Origin: Maritalea porphyrae
Lineage (GTDB): Bacteria > Pseudomonadota > Alphaproteobacteria > Rhizobiales > Devosiaceae
Direction: 5' to 3'
NCBI RefSeq assembly: GCF_027213965.1
Contig: NZ_JAPWGX010000005.1
Coordinates: 1 to 64,000, forward strand
DNA: 64,000 nucleotides
Shown here piece after piece: positions 8,923 to 18,500 of the stretch. The notes under the pieces were generated by a model that saw nothing but the letters and a program-made list of their open reading frames with translations, had not been told where the DNA came from and did not search any database. Within the stretch, counting starts at the first letter, position 1. Each line of letters begins with the position of its first letter. Position numbers and translations under genes: made by a program.

Positions 8923-9984
8923 ATGGCCAATGAAGTTGCAAAAGAAGGCATTGGCCAACAATTAGAAGTTGGAGAAGCCGCAAAAGATCGAGAGCTGCAA
9001 GGCGACGAACGCGCTGCGGTGGTGTTGATGGCGCTCGGTCCGGGTTACGGAAAACCGATTTTTGAAGAGTTAGACGACATTGAAATCCGTCAACTGTCGC
9101 GCGCCATGTCCAATATGGGTGCAGTCACACAAGACATGCTCGACAAAATCTTCGCCCAATTCGTTATGGGTGTCACCACCAATGGCGACCTAAATGGCTC
9201 GGTAGATTCAACAGAACGGCTCCTTCTCTCATTTATGCCCAAAGACCGGGTAGAAATGATCATGGAAGAAATTCGCGGCCCAGCTGGCCGCAACATTTGG
9301 GAAAAACTCTCAAACGTTCAAGAAGACATTTTGGCGAGTTTTCTCAAAAACGAATATCCACAAACCATTTCGGTCGTCTTGACCAAACTCGCGACAGACC
9401 ACGCCTCTCGCGTGTTGGGCAGCCTGCCTGAAGAACTGGCCATGGACGTTGTTCAGCGCATGTTGGCAATTGAGCCCGTACAAAAAGAAATTGTTGAAAA
9501 AATCGAAGACACGCTCCGCAAAGAGTTTATGTCGACCCTCTCGCACACCCGACGCCGTGATAGTCACGAGCAAATGGCGGATATTTTCAACGCCTTTGAC
9601 CGCCAAACAGAAGCGCGCTTTCTCACCAATTTGGAAGAACGCGACATTGAAGCGGCTGAGCGTATTAAATCACTGATGTTCACCTTCGATGACCTAGGCA
9701 ACTTGGACGGCACCGCCATTCAAACCGTGTTGCAATCGATCGAAAAACCAATGCTTACATTGGGTCTCAAAGGCGCTTCAGATTCTACAAAAGATCTGTT
9801 CTTGAAAAACATGTCAGCCCGCGCCGCCAAAATGTTGCAAGATGATATGGAAGCCATGGGTCCTGTCCGCTTGAAAGATGTGGATGAAGCCCAGTCTGCC
9901 ATGGTCAACCTTGCCAAAGACCTTGCAGCCAAGGGTGAAATTGTGATCACCAAAAACGGCTCCGACGAAGAAATGATTGGCTAA
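8923..9984 (+). CDS. fliG: Flagellar motor switch protein FliG
   Basis: FliG couples the rotor to the stator and, with FliM and FliN, switches rotation. The 353-residue protein starts with a 25-residue extension and then the FliG N-domain (GDERAAVVLMALG). The middle domain includes LANEYPQT-like sequence (FLKNEYPQTISVVLTKL). The C-terminal charged torque region follows, containing MFTFDDLGNLDGTAIQTVL. It starts three bases after the fliF stop, and its stop overlaps the start of fliH in TAATG, which suggests translational coupling. No key segment is missing. Confidence 0.95.
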   Translation: MANEVAKEGIGQQLEVGEAAKDRELQGDERAAVVLMALGPGYGKPIFEELDDIEIRQLSRAMSNMGAVTQDMLDKIFAQFVMGVTTNGDLNGSVDSTERLLLSFMPKDRVEMIMEEIRGPAGRNIWEKLSNVQEDILASFLKNEYPQTISVVLTKLATDHASRVLGSLPEELAMDVVQRMLAIEPVQKEIVEKIEDTLRKEFMSTLSHTRRRDSHEQMADIFNAFDRQTEARFLTNLEERDIEAAERIKSLMFTFDDLGNLDGTAIQTVLQSIEKPMLTLGLKGASDSTKDLFLKNMSARAAKMLQDDMEAMGPVRLKDVDEAQSAMVNLAKDLAAKGEIVITKNGSDEEMIG

Positions 9985-10670
9985 TGACCAAACCCGCCAA
10001 ATTCACATTTGATCTCGACTTAGCCAGAACATCGGCCAAGACGAAACTTATGGAAGAAAAGGATCTTGATCTGCTGATCGCCCAAGCGCGCGAGCAAGGT
10101 TTCAATGAGGGTTTGGAACAGGGCCAACAATCCGTCTTGAGTGAAACCAACCGTCAAATTGCCGCGGCAACTGAACAACTTGCGAACCGATCCGCCGATT
10201 TTCTCAAAACATTGGACAATGCCCAGAAACATCATTTAGCCCAGTCAACAAAACTGGCGGCAACCATTGGCCACAAATTGGCAGCTCATCTGGTTGAACA
10301 CAATCCAACTCCAGAGATCACAGCCCTTTTGGAGGATTGCCTCGCCTCGTTAGGCAGCACCGCCCATCTGGTGATCCGCTGCAATGATCAGCTTTCAGAT
10401 CAGATTAAACCCATTACTGAACAATTGGCTCACCAGGCCGGTTTTGATGGTCGATTGATCATCATGGGCGAACCAGAATTTGCCTTGGGTGACTGTCGCA
10501 TCGAATGGTCTGATGGCGGACTTGCCCGAAATTTTGAAAATCTGGCACAAGAGATCGACCAAAAGGTAATGCAATTCGTCTCTCAAAAAACACCAAAGGT
10601 TGCGCCACTGGATGACCTACCAGCTGACGACGCAACCCAAACACCAAATCATCCAGAGGAAATCCAATGA
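9984..10670 (+). CDS. fliH: Flagellar assembly protein FliH (FlbE)
   Basis: FliH regulates the export ATPase FliI and anchors it to the C-ring through FliN. The 228-residue protein is rich in charged and Gln residues. It has an ARE-Q-GF-EGLEQGQQ stretch near residues 30-48 that is typical of FliH, a long helical region, and a C-terminal domain with GDCRIEWSDGGLARN, the family signature. It corresponds to flbE of Caulobacter by position. Start and stop overlap its neighbours (TAATG with fliG, ATGA with fliN), so it is inside a tightly coupled operon. Sequence conservation in this family is low; synteny supports the call. Confidence 0.85.
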   Translation: MTKPAKFTFDLDLARTSAKTKLMEEKDLDLLIAQAREQGFNEGLEQGQQSVLSETNRQIAAATEQLANRSADFLKTLDNAQKHHLAQSTKLAATIGHKLAAHLVEHNPTPEITALLEDCLASLGSTAHLVIRCNDQLSDQIKPITEQLAHQAGFDGRLIIMGEPEFALGDCRIEWSDGGLARNFENLAQEIDQKVMQFVSQKTPKVAPLDDLPADDATQTPNHPEEIQ

Positions 10671-11029
10671 GCGACACCGATGACCCTTCTGTCGTAATCC
10701 CGGACGACGGTCTAGCGTCCATGCTGGACGGCCTAGAAGAAATGGAAGCACAAGAAAAGCCAAAGTCATCAGACGGCGGCGAAAGAACGGCTGACGATCT
10801 TGAGGCCGTTTTTGATGTACCTGTGCGTATTTCGGCCGTGCTAGGCCGCACCAAAATGCCGGTGTCCCAACTGCTTGAAATGGATGCAGGCTCTGTTGTT
10901 GAGCTTGACCGGCAAGTTGGCGAAGCCATTGATATTTATGTGAACTCTCGTCTCGTGGCGCGCGGCGAGATTGTGCTTGTTGAAGACAAGCTCGGCATCA
11001 CCATGACTGAAATCATTAAGGCTGGCTAA
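10667..11029 (+). CDS. fliN: Flagellar motor switch protein FliN
   Basis: FliN forms the lower C-ring and docks FliH and CheY-P. The 120-residue protein has an acidic, poorly conserved N-terminal part to about residue 45 and then a complete SpoA domain. The SpoA landmarks are VPVRISAVLGRTKMPVSQLL, GSVVELDR, and NSRLVARGEIVLVEDKLGI. Length and domain are typical of alphaproteobacterial FliN. It overlaps fliH by four bases; flbD follows after 33 bases. Confidence 0.95.
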   Translation: MSDTDDPSVVIPDDGLASMLDGLEEMEAQEKPKSSDGGERTADDLEAVFDVPVRISAVLGRTKMPVSQLLEMDAGSVVELDRQVGEAIDIYVNSRLVARGEIVLVEDKLGITMTEIIKAG

Positions 11030-11062
11030 GCCTTGAACATTTAAGCCAGCAAGGAAAACAAT

Positions 11063-12436
11063 ATGCGTTTAATGATTATCGGAGCACTAGAGGGCCAACT
11101 CAGCCAAGCCACAAAACTGGCTATGGATGGTGGCGCAAAAGTTGCACATGCCGATACAATTGAAGTGGCGATGGCGAGCTTGCGCGCAGGACGCGGCGCG
11201 GACTTGTTGCTTGCCGACGTGATGGCCGACATTGCGGGCCTTTTGGCCGCACTTGAAGCTGAACGCATTCACATTCCTGTGGTGGCTTGTGGTACCGAAA
11301 CAAATGCAGCGGCAGCGGTAAATGCCATTCGCGCTGGCGCAAAAGAATATATCCCACTCCCCCCAGACGCTGAGTTGATTGCCGCAATTATTTCAGCCGT
11401 GGCAAGGGAATCAAGTGACTTCCTTTATCGCGATCCATCCATGGCTAAATTGGTCAAATTGGCCGATCAAATCGCCCCTTCAGAAGCCAGCATATTGATT
11501 ACAGGCGAGAGCGGCTCGGGAAAAGAAGTCATTGCCAAATATGTTCATGCCCGTTCAAAACGTGCATCCAAACCCTTTATCTCGATCAACTGCGCCGCTA
11601 TTCCTGAAAACCTGCTGGAAAGCGAATTGTTTGGTCACGAAAAGGGGGCCTTTACCGGCGCGGTTGCCCGCCGAATTGGCAAGTTTGAAGAAGCAAATGG
11701 CGGCACATTGCTTTTGGACGAGATTTCCGAGATGGACATCCGTCTGCAAGCAAAATTACTCCGCGCCATCCAAGAGCGCATCATTGATCGGGTGGGTGGC
11801 ACAAAACCAGTGCCGGTGGACATCCGCATTCTTGCCACCTCCAACCGCGATTTAGATGAGAGCGTTAAAGAGGGCCATTTCCGCGAAGATTTGCTGTTCC
11901 GCCTCAACGTGGTGAACCTTAAAATTCCCGCCCTTCGCGAACGCCCGGGTGATATTATTGCCTTGGCTGAACATTTCATCAAAAAATATGCTGTGGCCAA
12001 TGGGGTGCCAGAACGCCCACTAGCAGAGGACGCACGCCAACAATTGGTCAAAGCACAATGGCCGGGCAACGTACGCGAACTGGAAAACACCCTCCACCGC
12101 GCCGTGTTGTTGGCCACAGGTGACGAGATTGATGCGGATGCAATCAGTCTACCTGACGGTTCAGGCTTAAGTGCTAATGCCCAAGATAATTCAGTAGCCG
12201 CTCAAGCTGCCAATGCAGCAGAAACAATTTCCAGAGCAATGGTGGGGCGCACTGTTGCTGAAGTTGAAAAAGAATTGATTCTGGATACGCTGGACCATTG
12301 CTTGGGCAATCGCACCCACGCTTCCAACATTTTGGGCATCTCTATTCGCACATTGCGCAACAAACTGAACCAATATGCAGATAACGGTGAACAGATTCCC
12401 GCGCCGGGTGAAAATCGCTCGTCAGGCGCAGCGTGA
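11063..12436 (+). CDS. flbD: Sigma-54 flagellar activator FlbD
   Basis: An enhancer-binding ATPase that activates RpoN-dependent late flagellar genes, probably including fliK here. In 457 residues it has a degenerate receiver domain (1-110), an AAA+ domain with Walker A GESGSGKE near 147 and the sigma-54 contact loop GAFTGA near 195, and a Fis-type helix-turn-helix near the C-terminus (NRTHASNILGISIRTLRNKL). The receiver has an aspartate at position 52 but lacks the acidic pair that normally starts a receiver (MIIGALEG instead of DD). Caulobacter FlbD also departs from the receiver consensus and depends on FliX; no fliX is in the window. AAGGA precedes ATG 11063. Confidence 0.93.
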   Translation: MRLMIIGALEGQLSQATKLAMDGGAKVAHADTIEVAMASLRAGRGADLLLADVMADIAGLLAALEAERIHIPVVACGTETNAAAAVNAIRAGAKEYIPLPPDAELIAAIISAVARESSDFLYRDPSMAKLVKLADQIAPSEASILITGESGSGKEVIAKYVHARSKRASKPFISINCAAIPENLLESELFGHEKGAFTGAVARRIGKFEEANGGTLLLDEISEMDIRLQAKLLRAIQERIIDRVGGTKPVPVDIRILATSNRDLDESVKEGHFREDLLFRLNVVNLKIPALRERPGDIIALAEHFIKKYAVANGVPERPLAEDARQQLVKAQWPGNVRELENTLHRAVLLATGDEIDADAISLPDGSGLSANAQDNSVAAQAANAAETISRAMVGRTVAEVEKELILDTLDHCLGNRTHASNILGISIRTLRNKLNQYADNGEQIPAPGENRSSGAA

Positions 12437-12453
12437 AAGGCAACAATGGGTAA

Positions 12454-14592
12454 ATGAGTGACACTTCTCAAGCGCCAAGACCCAAAACTGTAAGAACTGC
12501 ATCAGCGTTTCCGTCTCTGGGAAGCATGTTCGATATGTTGCGCCAAGGCGACATCGCTTTGGCCATCGGCGTTGTATCGATCCTTTTCGTTCTAATCATG
12601 CCCATGCCGGCAATTGTGTTGGATATGTTGCTGGCGATATCGATTGTATTTTCGGTGTTGATTTTGATGACCACTCTGTTCATCCGCACCCCACTTGAGT
12701 TTTCCGCCTTCCCCACGGTCCTGCTGATCGCGGCCATGATGCGTTTGGCGCTCAATTTGGCTTCCACACGGCTGATTTTGGCCAACGGGCACGCTGGCAC
12801 CGATGCTGCCGGCAATGTAATTCAAGCCTTCGGCAACTTTGTCATGCAAGGCAATTTCATTATCGGGATTATCGTATTTGCCATCCTGATCATTGTGAAT
12901 TTCATCGTTATCACCAAAGGCTCTGGGCGTATCGCCGAGGTTGCCGCCCGCTTTACTTTGGACGCAATGCCCGGCAAGCAAATGGCCATTGATGCGGATC
13001 TATCCGCTGGTATGATCGACGAAGAGACAGCCCGCACCCGGCGCAAAACGCTTGAGGACGAAAGCTCGTTCTTTGGGGCCATGGATGGTGCGTCCAAATT
13101 TGTGCGCGGTGATGCGATTGCAGGCCTGTTGATTACGTTCATCAACATCGCGGCGGGTATCATTATTGGTGTTGCCCAACAACAAATGTCACTTGGCGAC
13201 GCGGCCAACAACTATACACTGCTCACCGTTGGCGACGGCTTGGTTTCACAAATTCCAGCGCTTGTTGTGTCAACCGCGGCTGGTCTGTTGGTGTCAAAAG
13301 CCGGTGTAACCGGGTCTGCCGATCAGGCGCTTGCAGCTCAGTTTTCTGGCTATCCACGGGCGCTCGGCATGACTGCCGGAGTGATGACCATCATGGCCAT
13401 GCTGCCTGGCATGCCGATTTTGCCTTTTCTGGGCCTTGCCGCCGGGTCTGGTTACCTAGCTTTCAAATTTTCGAAAGACAAAAACGCCAAAGCTGACAAT
13501 GATCTGGCAGAAATGGCCGCTAAGAAAATTGCCAAAGAAGCACCACCAAAAGATCCTCCAATCACTGACTCGCTTAAGATGGACGAGCTTAAGCTGGAAC
13601 TGGGTTATGGACTTTTGTCTTTGGTGAAAGAAGATGATCAGGGCAATGATCGCTTAACCGAGCAAATCAAAGCCCTACGTCGCCAGCTGGCCACCGATAT
13701 GGGCATCATTATGCCATCTGTGCGCATTCTGGATAATATGCAGCTGCAGCCAAATGACTATCTGGTGCGGATCAAAGAAGTTGAAGCGGGCCACGGCAAT
13801 GTGTTCCCTGACCAATATATGGTGATGGACCCAATGGGGGGGCAAATTGACCTTCCCGGTCAACATACGATCGAGCCGACGTTTGGCCTGCCAGCTACTT
13901 GGGTTGATTCTGGCTTGCGCGATGAAGCAGAGATCAAAGGCTATACAATTGTTGATCCATCTTCGGTCATTTCTACACACCTCACCGAGGTACTCAAAAC
14001 CAATGTGTCTGATCTGCTAAGCTATGCAAATGTTCAAGAACTCTTGAACAATTTGCCCGCAGAACAGCAAAAGCTGGTTGATGATATGGTCCCGAATATG
14101 GTCTCTGTATCAACCATCCAGCGGGTATTGCAGAGCCTCCTCGCCGAGCGCATTTCCATTCGCGACCTTGCCTCAATATTAGAGGGCATTGCAGAAGTTG
14201 CAGGTAACCTCACCTCCGCAAAACTGATCGCTGAACATGTACGCTCTCGTCTTGCGCGCCAATTATGCGCCGCCAACGCCGCGCCCGATGGCACCCTGCC
14301 GATAATCACACTTTCACCAGACTGGGAGCGTGACTTCACCGAGTCATTGCACGGCGAAGGCGCCGAACGGCACCTTGCCATGGCTCCATCTCGCTTGCAT
14401 GAGTTCATTCAAGAAATTCAAACCGCATTTGAAAGTGCGGCCCAAATGGGCGAATTGCCCGTGTTGATCACTTCGCCACCGATCCGGCCCCATGTGCGTG
14501 CTATCGTTGAACGCTTCCGTCCACAAACCGTGGTGATGAGCCAAAATGAAATCCACCCCCGCGCACGCCTTAAAACGATAGGAAGCATCTAG
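12454..14592 (+). CDS. flhA: Flagellar export apparatus protein FlhA
   Basis: FlhA is the large inner-membrane component of the flagellar type III export gate. The 712-residue protein has about eight membrane helices within the first 330 residues, the FHIPEP-family signature (RFTLDAMPGKQMAIDADLSAG), a linker, and a large cytoplasmic domain that receives export substrates and chaperones. Length is normal for the family. It follows flbD after 17 bases, so it is the last flagellar gene of this operon. The following gene begins directly at its stop codon. Confidence 0.96.
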   Translation: MSDTSQAPRPKTVRTASAFPSLGSMFDMLRQGDIALAIGVVSILFVLIMPMPAIVLDMLLAISIVFSVLILMTTLFIRTPLEFSAFPTVLLIAAMMRLALNLASTRLILANGHAGTDAAGNVIQAFGNFVMQGNFIIGIIVFAILIIVNFIVITKGSGRIAEVAARFTLDAMPGKQMAIDADLSAGMIDEETARTRRKTLEDESSFFGAMDGASKFVRGDAIAGLLITFINIAAGIIIGVAQQQMSLGDAANNYTLLTVGDGLVSQIPALVVSTAAGLLVSKAGVTGSADQALAAQFSGYPRALGMTAGVMTIMAMLPGMPILPFLGLAAGSGYLAFKFSKDKNAKADNDLAEMAAKKIAKEAPPKDPPITDSLKMDELKLELGYGLLSLVKEDDQGNDRLTEQIKALRRQLATDMGIIMPSVRILDNMQLQPNDYLVRIKEVEAGHGNVFPDQYMVMDPMGGQIDLPGQHTIEPTFGLPATWVDSGLRDEAEIKGYTIVDPSSVISTHLTEVLKTNVSDLLSYANVQELLNNLPAEQQKLVDDMVPNMVSVSTIQRVLQSLLAERISIRDLASILEGIAEVAGNLTSAKLIAEHVRSRLARQLCAANAAPDGTLPIITLSPDWERDFTESLHGEGAERHLAMAPSRLHEFIQEIQTAFESAAQMGELPVLITSPPIRPHVRAIVERFRPQTVVMSQNEIHPRARLKTIGSI

Positions 14593-14967
14593 ATGACCAT
14601 TGAAGGAAAATGCCATTGTGGTGCTGTTTCTTATCAATTTCGCGATCAACCAAAGTGGGCAACGCGCTGCAATTGCTCGATTTGCCGCCGGTTGGGCACA
14701 CTATGGATTTATACGGACGCGGCCAATATCACGATCAATGCAAATGATACCAACACACTCAGCTATAGCCATGGCGACAAAGACCTAGATTTCCGCACAT
14801 GCAAAACCTGCGGCACATCTATCATGTGGCAATCCACCAAGACCCCCGGCAAAGGGCGAACGGCTGTAAACCTAAACATGGCTGAACTTGACGTGATCAC
14901 CAAAATTCCGGTGCGCCATTTTGACGGTGCCGATAGCTGGAAGTTCTTGGACGATCAGCCTGGCTGA
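14593..14967 (+). CDS. GFA-family zinc protein
   Basis: A 124-residue cytoplasmic protein of the GFA (glutathione-dependent formaldehyde-activating enzyme) family. The zinc-binding cysteines are visible as CHCG at residues 7-10, CNCSIC at 26-31 and CKTCG at 70-74. The family name comes from one enzyme whose activity has been disputed, and most members have no known substrate, so I assign only the fold. ATG 14593 follows the flhA stop with no gap, so it is probably co-transcribed with flhA although unrelated to motility. Confidence 0.88.
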   Translation: MTIEGKCHCGAVSYQFRDQPKWATRCNCSICRRLGTLWIYTDAANITINANDTNTLSYSHGDKDLDFRTCKTCGTSIMWQSTKTPGKGRTAVNLNMAELDVITKIPVRHFDGADSWKFLDDQPG

Positions 14968-14982
14968 TAGCCGTTCTGCACT

Positions 14983-15723
14983 ATGACGAGCCTCAATCAA
15001 GAGTATATCGATCCCGTGCTTGTTTCGCTTTATGGCGAACTCAATAGTTGGGCGCCAGACAATGATTTCTACATGGCGATGGCAGGCACGACACCAAAAC
15101 GCATATTAGACGTCGGTGCGGGTATGGGCATTCAGGCCTGCGCATTGGCCAAAGCAGGCCATCGCGTTGTCGCAATAGAGCCATCCCCTCAAATGCTAAA
15201 ACAAGCACAAAAAAGTATGGGCGCTGACTTGGTGCAGTGGCACCAGACTGACGCTGAAAACCTGCCATCCATAAAACCTGTCGATCTGACCATTTGCATG
15301 GGTCATGCCTTTCAAGTTTTCTTGGATCAATCCGCCGTTTCAACAGTTTTGCGAGCTATCCAAAAGACGCTAAAACCGGGTGGAGAATTCATCTTTGAAA
15401 GCCGCAACCCGTTGGCAAAGTCATGGGAAAACTGGGAGAAGAACACACACGTGCACCAAAGTCAGGCTTTTGGTGAAATAGAGTGCAAAACCACTGTCCA
15501 TAGCTTTGAAAACGGGCTGCTGACTTTCGCAAATACCTACGAATTCCTGCGCAATGGCGAGACCAAAACATCGATCTCAACTTTGCGCTATTTCACCCAC
15601 GATCAAATCACCCAACAACTCCGCAAAGCTGGGTTTTCAGTTAAAACCATCTATGGCGTCTGGGATCAAAGCCCATTCGCAGCTACTTCGCCAGAAATGA
15701 TATTTGTAGCGGTTAAGGAATAG
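14983..15723 (+). CDS. SAM-dependent methyltransferase
   Basis: A class I methyltransferase of 246 residues. Motif I is RILDVGAGMGIQACALAKAGH near residue 37, followed by an acidic residue at the end of the second strand (AIEPS) that would bind the ribose of SAM. Further motifs are WHQTDAENLP and LKPGGEFIFE. Substrate is unknown; the general architecture resembles small-molecule methyltransferases. It starts 15 bases after the GFA gene and could share its transcript. It converges on the SUMF1-like gene with only two bases between stops. Confidence 0.85.
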   Translation: MTSLNQEYIDPVLVSLYGELNSWAPDNDFYMAMAGTTPKRILDVGAGMGIQACALAKAGHRVVAIEPSPQMLKQAQKSMGADLVQWHQTDAENLPSIKPVDLTICMGHAFQVFLDQSAVSTVLRAIQKTLKPGGEFIFESRNPLAKSWENWEKNTHVHQSQAFGEIECKTTVHSFENGLLTFANTYEFLRNGETKTSISTLRYFTHDQITQQLRKAGFSVKTIYGVWDQSPFAATSPEMIFVAVKE

Positions 15724-15725
15724 CC

Positions 15726-16412
15726 CTAACCGTTTCGCGCCAACCGAAATCCAACGTCGTCAATGCCATATGTCGGGTGGCTGCGCCTTCGGTTGGTGGC
15801 TAGGCACCCGCGCTCAGGATCATTCCATCCGCCGCCGCGAAACACGCGATAAGTGCCATAAACCTCAGCATCATAGACGTCAAAGCACCATTCCCACACA
15901 TTGCCCAACATATCGAAAAGCCCGAAGGAATTGGCCTGTTTCTGCCCCACCGGGTGAGTTCTGCCCTCTGAGTTTTCTTTGTACCATGCCACATCCTCAA
16001 CATCGCCATACCGAGGTTGTGCTTGACCACCCAAAGCTGCAAACTGCCATTCCGCATCAGTTGGCAAACGAAATCCATTTGCGTCTTGATTGATCAAAAC
16101 GTCATCCTGATTTTCGCCCGTTGTGTAATAAGGTTGAAGCCCTTGAGCGTCTGAAAGGCTATTACAAAAGGCAATCGCATCATACCAAGAAACGTTTTCC
16201 ACCGGGTGTTGATCACCAGTAAAACTTGAGGGATTGTTGCCCACAACTGATGCATAGAGTGCTTGGGTGACCTGAAACTTTGACAGACAAAAAGGCTTAA
16301 GCTCAACTTGCCATTGGCGTTGGACCCGATCGTCGCGCAAAGCGACGGCACCACCCCCAATGCGGACCATATTCGCATTGAGCATTTCCATTTTCTGAGC
16401 CTGTTTCATCAC
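15726..16412 (-). CDS. SUMF1/FGE-domain protein
   Basis: A 228-residue protein that is almost entirely a formylglycine-generating-enzyme-like (SUMF1) domain. The landmarks are PVENVSWYDAIAFCNSLS, FRLPTDAEWQFAA, GLFDMLGNVWEWC and the closing FRGGGW...CLATNRRRSHP...DDVGFRL. True FGEs use a pair of active cysteines near the C-terminus; here I see only one in the equivalent ERGCLATNRR region. A sulfatase-activating role is therefore doubtful and no sulfatase gene is nearby. No signal peptide is evident. It is compact compared with typical FGEs (about 280-300 residues). Confidence 0.82.
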   Translation of the reverse strand: MMKQAQKMEMLNANMVRIGGGAVALRDDRVQRQWQVELKPFCLSKFQVTQALYASVVGNNPSSFTGDQHPVENVSWYDAIAFCNSLSDAQGLQPYYTTGENQDDVLINQDANGFRLPTDAEWQFAALGGQAQPRYGDVEDVAWYKENSEGRTHPVGQKQANSFGLFDMLGNVWEWCFDVYDAEVYGTYRVFRGGGWNDPERGCLATNRRRSHPTYGIDDVGFRLARNG

Positions 16413-16440
16413 CCACCTTTAGGGCGATCAGCCGTTCTAA

Positions 16441-17838
16441 TCAACAAGCGGGCAGCGCAACACTTAACCCGCCAAGCGAGGTTTCCTTATAGCGGCTGTC
16501 CATGTCCTTGCCCGTTTCATACATGGTTTTGATGCAGGCATCGAGCGGCACAATATGGTCTCCATCACCATTAAGCGCCAATGACGCCGCCGCAATCGCC
16601 TTGATCGCGCCCATGCCATTGCGTTCAATACAAGGCACCTGCACAAGCCCTGCAATTGGATCACAGGTCATCCCCAAATGATGTTCCAGCGCTATTTCAG
16701 CGGCGTTTTCCACCTGTTCATTGGTGCCTCCCAGCACCGCGCAGAACGCGCTAGCCGCCATTGCGGATGCTGAGCCGATTTCACCCTGACAACCCACTTC
16801 TGCGCCAGAAATCGAGGCGTTGTGTTTAATCAAACCGCCAACCGCTGCACCGACCAAAAGCATATCCATTGCTTTGGCCATGGTCGCGCCGGGCACATGG
16901 TTCAAATAGTATTTGATAACCGCAGGGAAAACACCCGCCGCCCCATTGGTGGGCGAGGTTACAACTTGGCCACCTGCGGCGTTTTCTTCATTCACCGCCA
17001 TTGCGTAAAGCGAAATCCAATCGTTCGCCACATGTGGCATTTGCTGGTTTTTGCCCCGCTGTTCAACCAACTTATCGCGCACATCTGCGGCTCGACGACG
17101 TACATTTAGGCCACCGGGCAAAACACCCTTGCCTTCAAGTCCGCGTTCAACACAATCGTCCATCACCGCCCAAAGCTTTTTAAGCCCGATGTTGAGATCC
17201 GTTTCACTCATCCGTGTAAGCTCGTTGGCGCGTTTCATCTCAGCGATGGTTTTGCCGCTCTTTTTACCAAACTCAAGCATTTCCTTTGCACTGTGGAAAG
17301 GAAATGGAATCGCAATGGCCTCTACCTTTTTCTCAAGTTTATCAACGTTCTCATGCTCAAATTTGGTGAGCACAAAACCACCGCCAATCGAAAGATAAGT
17401 CTCCTCAAACCGCACGTCGCCATCTGGCCCCAATAATGAAATAATCATCGTATTGGGATGCGGCATTTCCACCGTGTCATAGTCAAAAATCACACCCGTT
17501 CCAGGGTCCAATCCTGCTTCAAATCCGTCCGCAATTTCAATGGTTTTGCCGATCTTGAGCTTGACCATTCTGTCTTCAGAATCTGCGCGGTCAAACGTTT
17601 CGGGCGAAAACCCGCAAAGCCCAAACAAAACGGCCTGGTCTGTGGCGTGGCCTTTGCCGGTAAAAGCAAGCGAGCCCTGCAATTTACATTGCACAGTGCA
17701 AGCATCACCCCGGTCAAAACGGCCCTTATTTTTGGCCAAATGCGCAATAAAGCGGTTGGCGGCCACCATTGGGCCCATAGTGTGCGAAGACGAAGGCCCA
17801 ATCGAGACCTTAAATATTTCAAATACGCTGACAAACAT
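16441..17838 (-). CDS. sdaA: L-serine ammonia-lyase (iron-sulfur type)
   Basis: Deaminates L-serine to pyruvate using a [4Fe-4S] cluster. The 465-residue single-chain enzyme has the N-terminal SDH beta domain ([13 protein letters not shown] at about 12-24) and the alpha domain with cluster cysteines in [13 protein letters not shown] and PLDACIKTM. The last residue is Cys465. In the Legionella enzyme the C-terminal cysteine folds back and occupies the free site of the cluster, and the LPAC end here fits that arrangement. The gene is alone on its strand between the SUMF1-like gene and a small membrane protein. serA and serC at 48-51 kb supply the biosynthetic counterpart. Confidence 0.95.
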   Translation of the reverse strand: MFVSVFEIFKVSIGPSSSHTMGPMVAANRFIAHLAKNKGRFDRGDACTVQCKLQGSLAFTGKGHATDQAVLFGLCGFSPETFDRADSEDRMVKLKIGKTIEIADGFEAGLDPGTGVIFDYDTVEMPHPNTMIISLLGPDGDVRFEETYLSIGGGFVLTKFEHENVDKLEKKVEAIAIPFPFHSAKEMLEFGKKSGKTIAEMKRANELTRMSETDLNIGLKKLWAVMDDCVERGLEGKGVLPGGLNVRRRAADVRDKLVEQRGKNQQMPHVANDWISLYAMAVNEENAAGGQVVTSPTNGAAGVFPAVIKYYLNHVPGATMAKAMDMLLVGAAVGGLIKHNASISGAEVGCQGEIGSASAMAASAFCAVLGGTNEQVENAAEIALEHHLGMTCDPIAGLVQVPCIERNGMGAIKAIAAASLALNGDGDHIVPLDACIKTMYETGKDMDSRYKETSLGGLSVALPAC

Positions 17839-18004
17839 GCGTTATCCCCTTGTCGATGCCGCGAACCTCTTTTGGGTTGGCTTCCATCGGTTGTCGTTGT
17901 TTGGGGTCTTTGACCCACGATCTGACAACAGGATTAACGATCAAACAGGGCCAGTGCAAAGAAATAACTGCACTACCCCATTCAACTTTGGAATTATCAG
18001 CGCA

Positions 18005-18394
18005 TTAGGCGAAATAACCGAAGTAGGTAAAGACAGCACCAATCAAAACGCAAAAGGCCATCATGACGTTGATAAGGCCAGCATGCTGGGCAAAGGATGA
18101 CACCAAACCCACACCGGTTGACACAGGCAGAACCAACAAAGAAACGCCTTTCAGCAAACCAATCCAGCCAAACATCGTGATGAGTACAGGCCAACCTGCA
18201 ACCCAGTGATTGTGGAAAAGCACAATCAACAACCCAACAAGCAACGACAAAACACCCGACAAAAGCTGTATGACAAGCGTTGCTTTAAAGGATTTGACCA
18301 ATTCAATATAGTTGGCACGGTTCACAAACCCACCAACACCAATGGCCAAATAAATCGGACCCAACAATTGGGCTATGAATTGACTATTTTGCAT
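18005..18394 (-). CDS. Small four-helix membrane protein
   Basis: A 129-residue protein with four predicted membrane helices, starting near residues 10 (LGPIYLAIGVGGFV), 40, 70 and 105. I do not recognise the family with certainty; the layout resembles small conserved inner-membrane proteins of the DoxX/DUF type. No catalytic motif is visible. It lies downstream of the ArsP-like permease on the same strand, but a strong terminator at 18446-18471 separates them, so it should have its own promoter. Confidence 0.65.
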   Translation of the reverse strand: MQNSQFIAQLLGPIYLAIGVGGFVNRANYIELVKSFKATLVIQLLSGVLSLLVGLLIVLFHNHWVAGWPVLITMFGWIGLLKGVSLLVLPVSTGVGLVSSFAQHAGLINVMMAFCVLIGAVFTYFGYFA

Positions 18395-18445
18395 ATGGTC
18401 CTCCCAAAACTTCTAGTTAAATACTAGCACTGGTGCCCCCAAAAC

Positions 18446-18471
18446 AAAATGCGCCCCCAAACGGGGGCGCA
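18446..18471 (-). terminator. Terminator of the ArsR-permease operon
   Basis: TGCGCCCCC (18450-18458), loop AAAC, GGGGGCGCA (18463-18471). Read on the minus strand, the 9-base perfect stem is followed by UUUU. It lies 30 bases beyond the permease stop. Confidence 0.88.
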
Positions 18472-18500
18472 CTTTTAGGCTCAAAGGGATTTGGTTAGGG

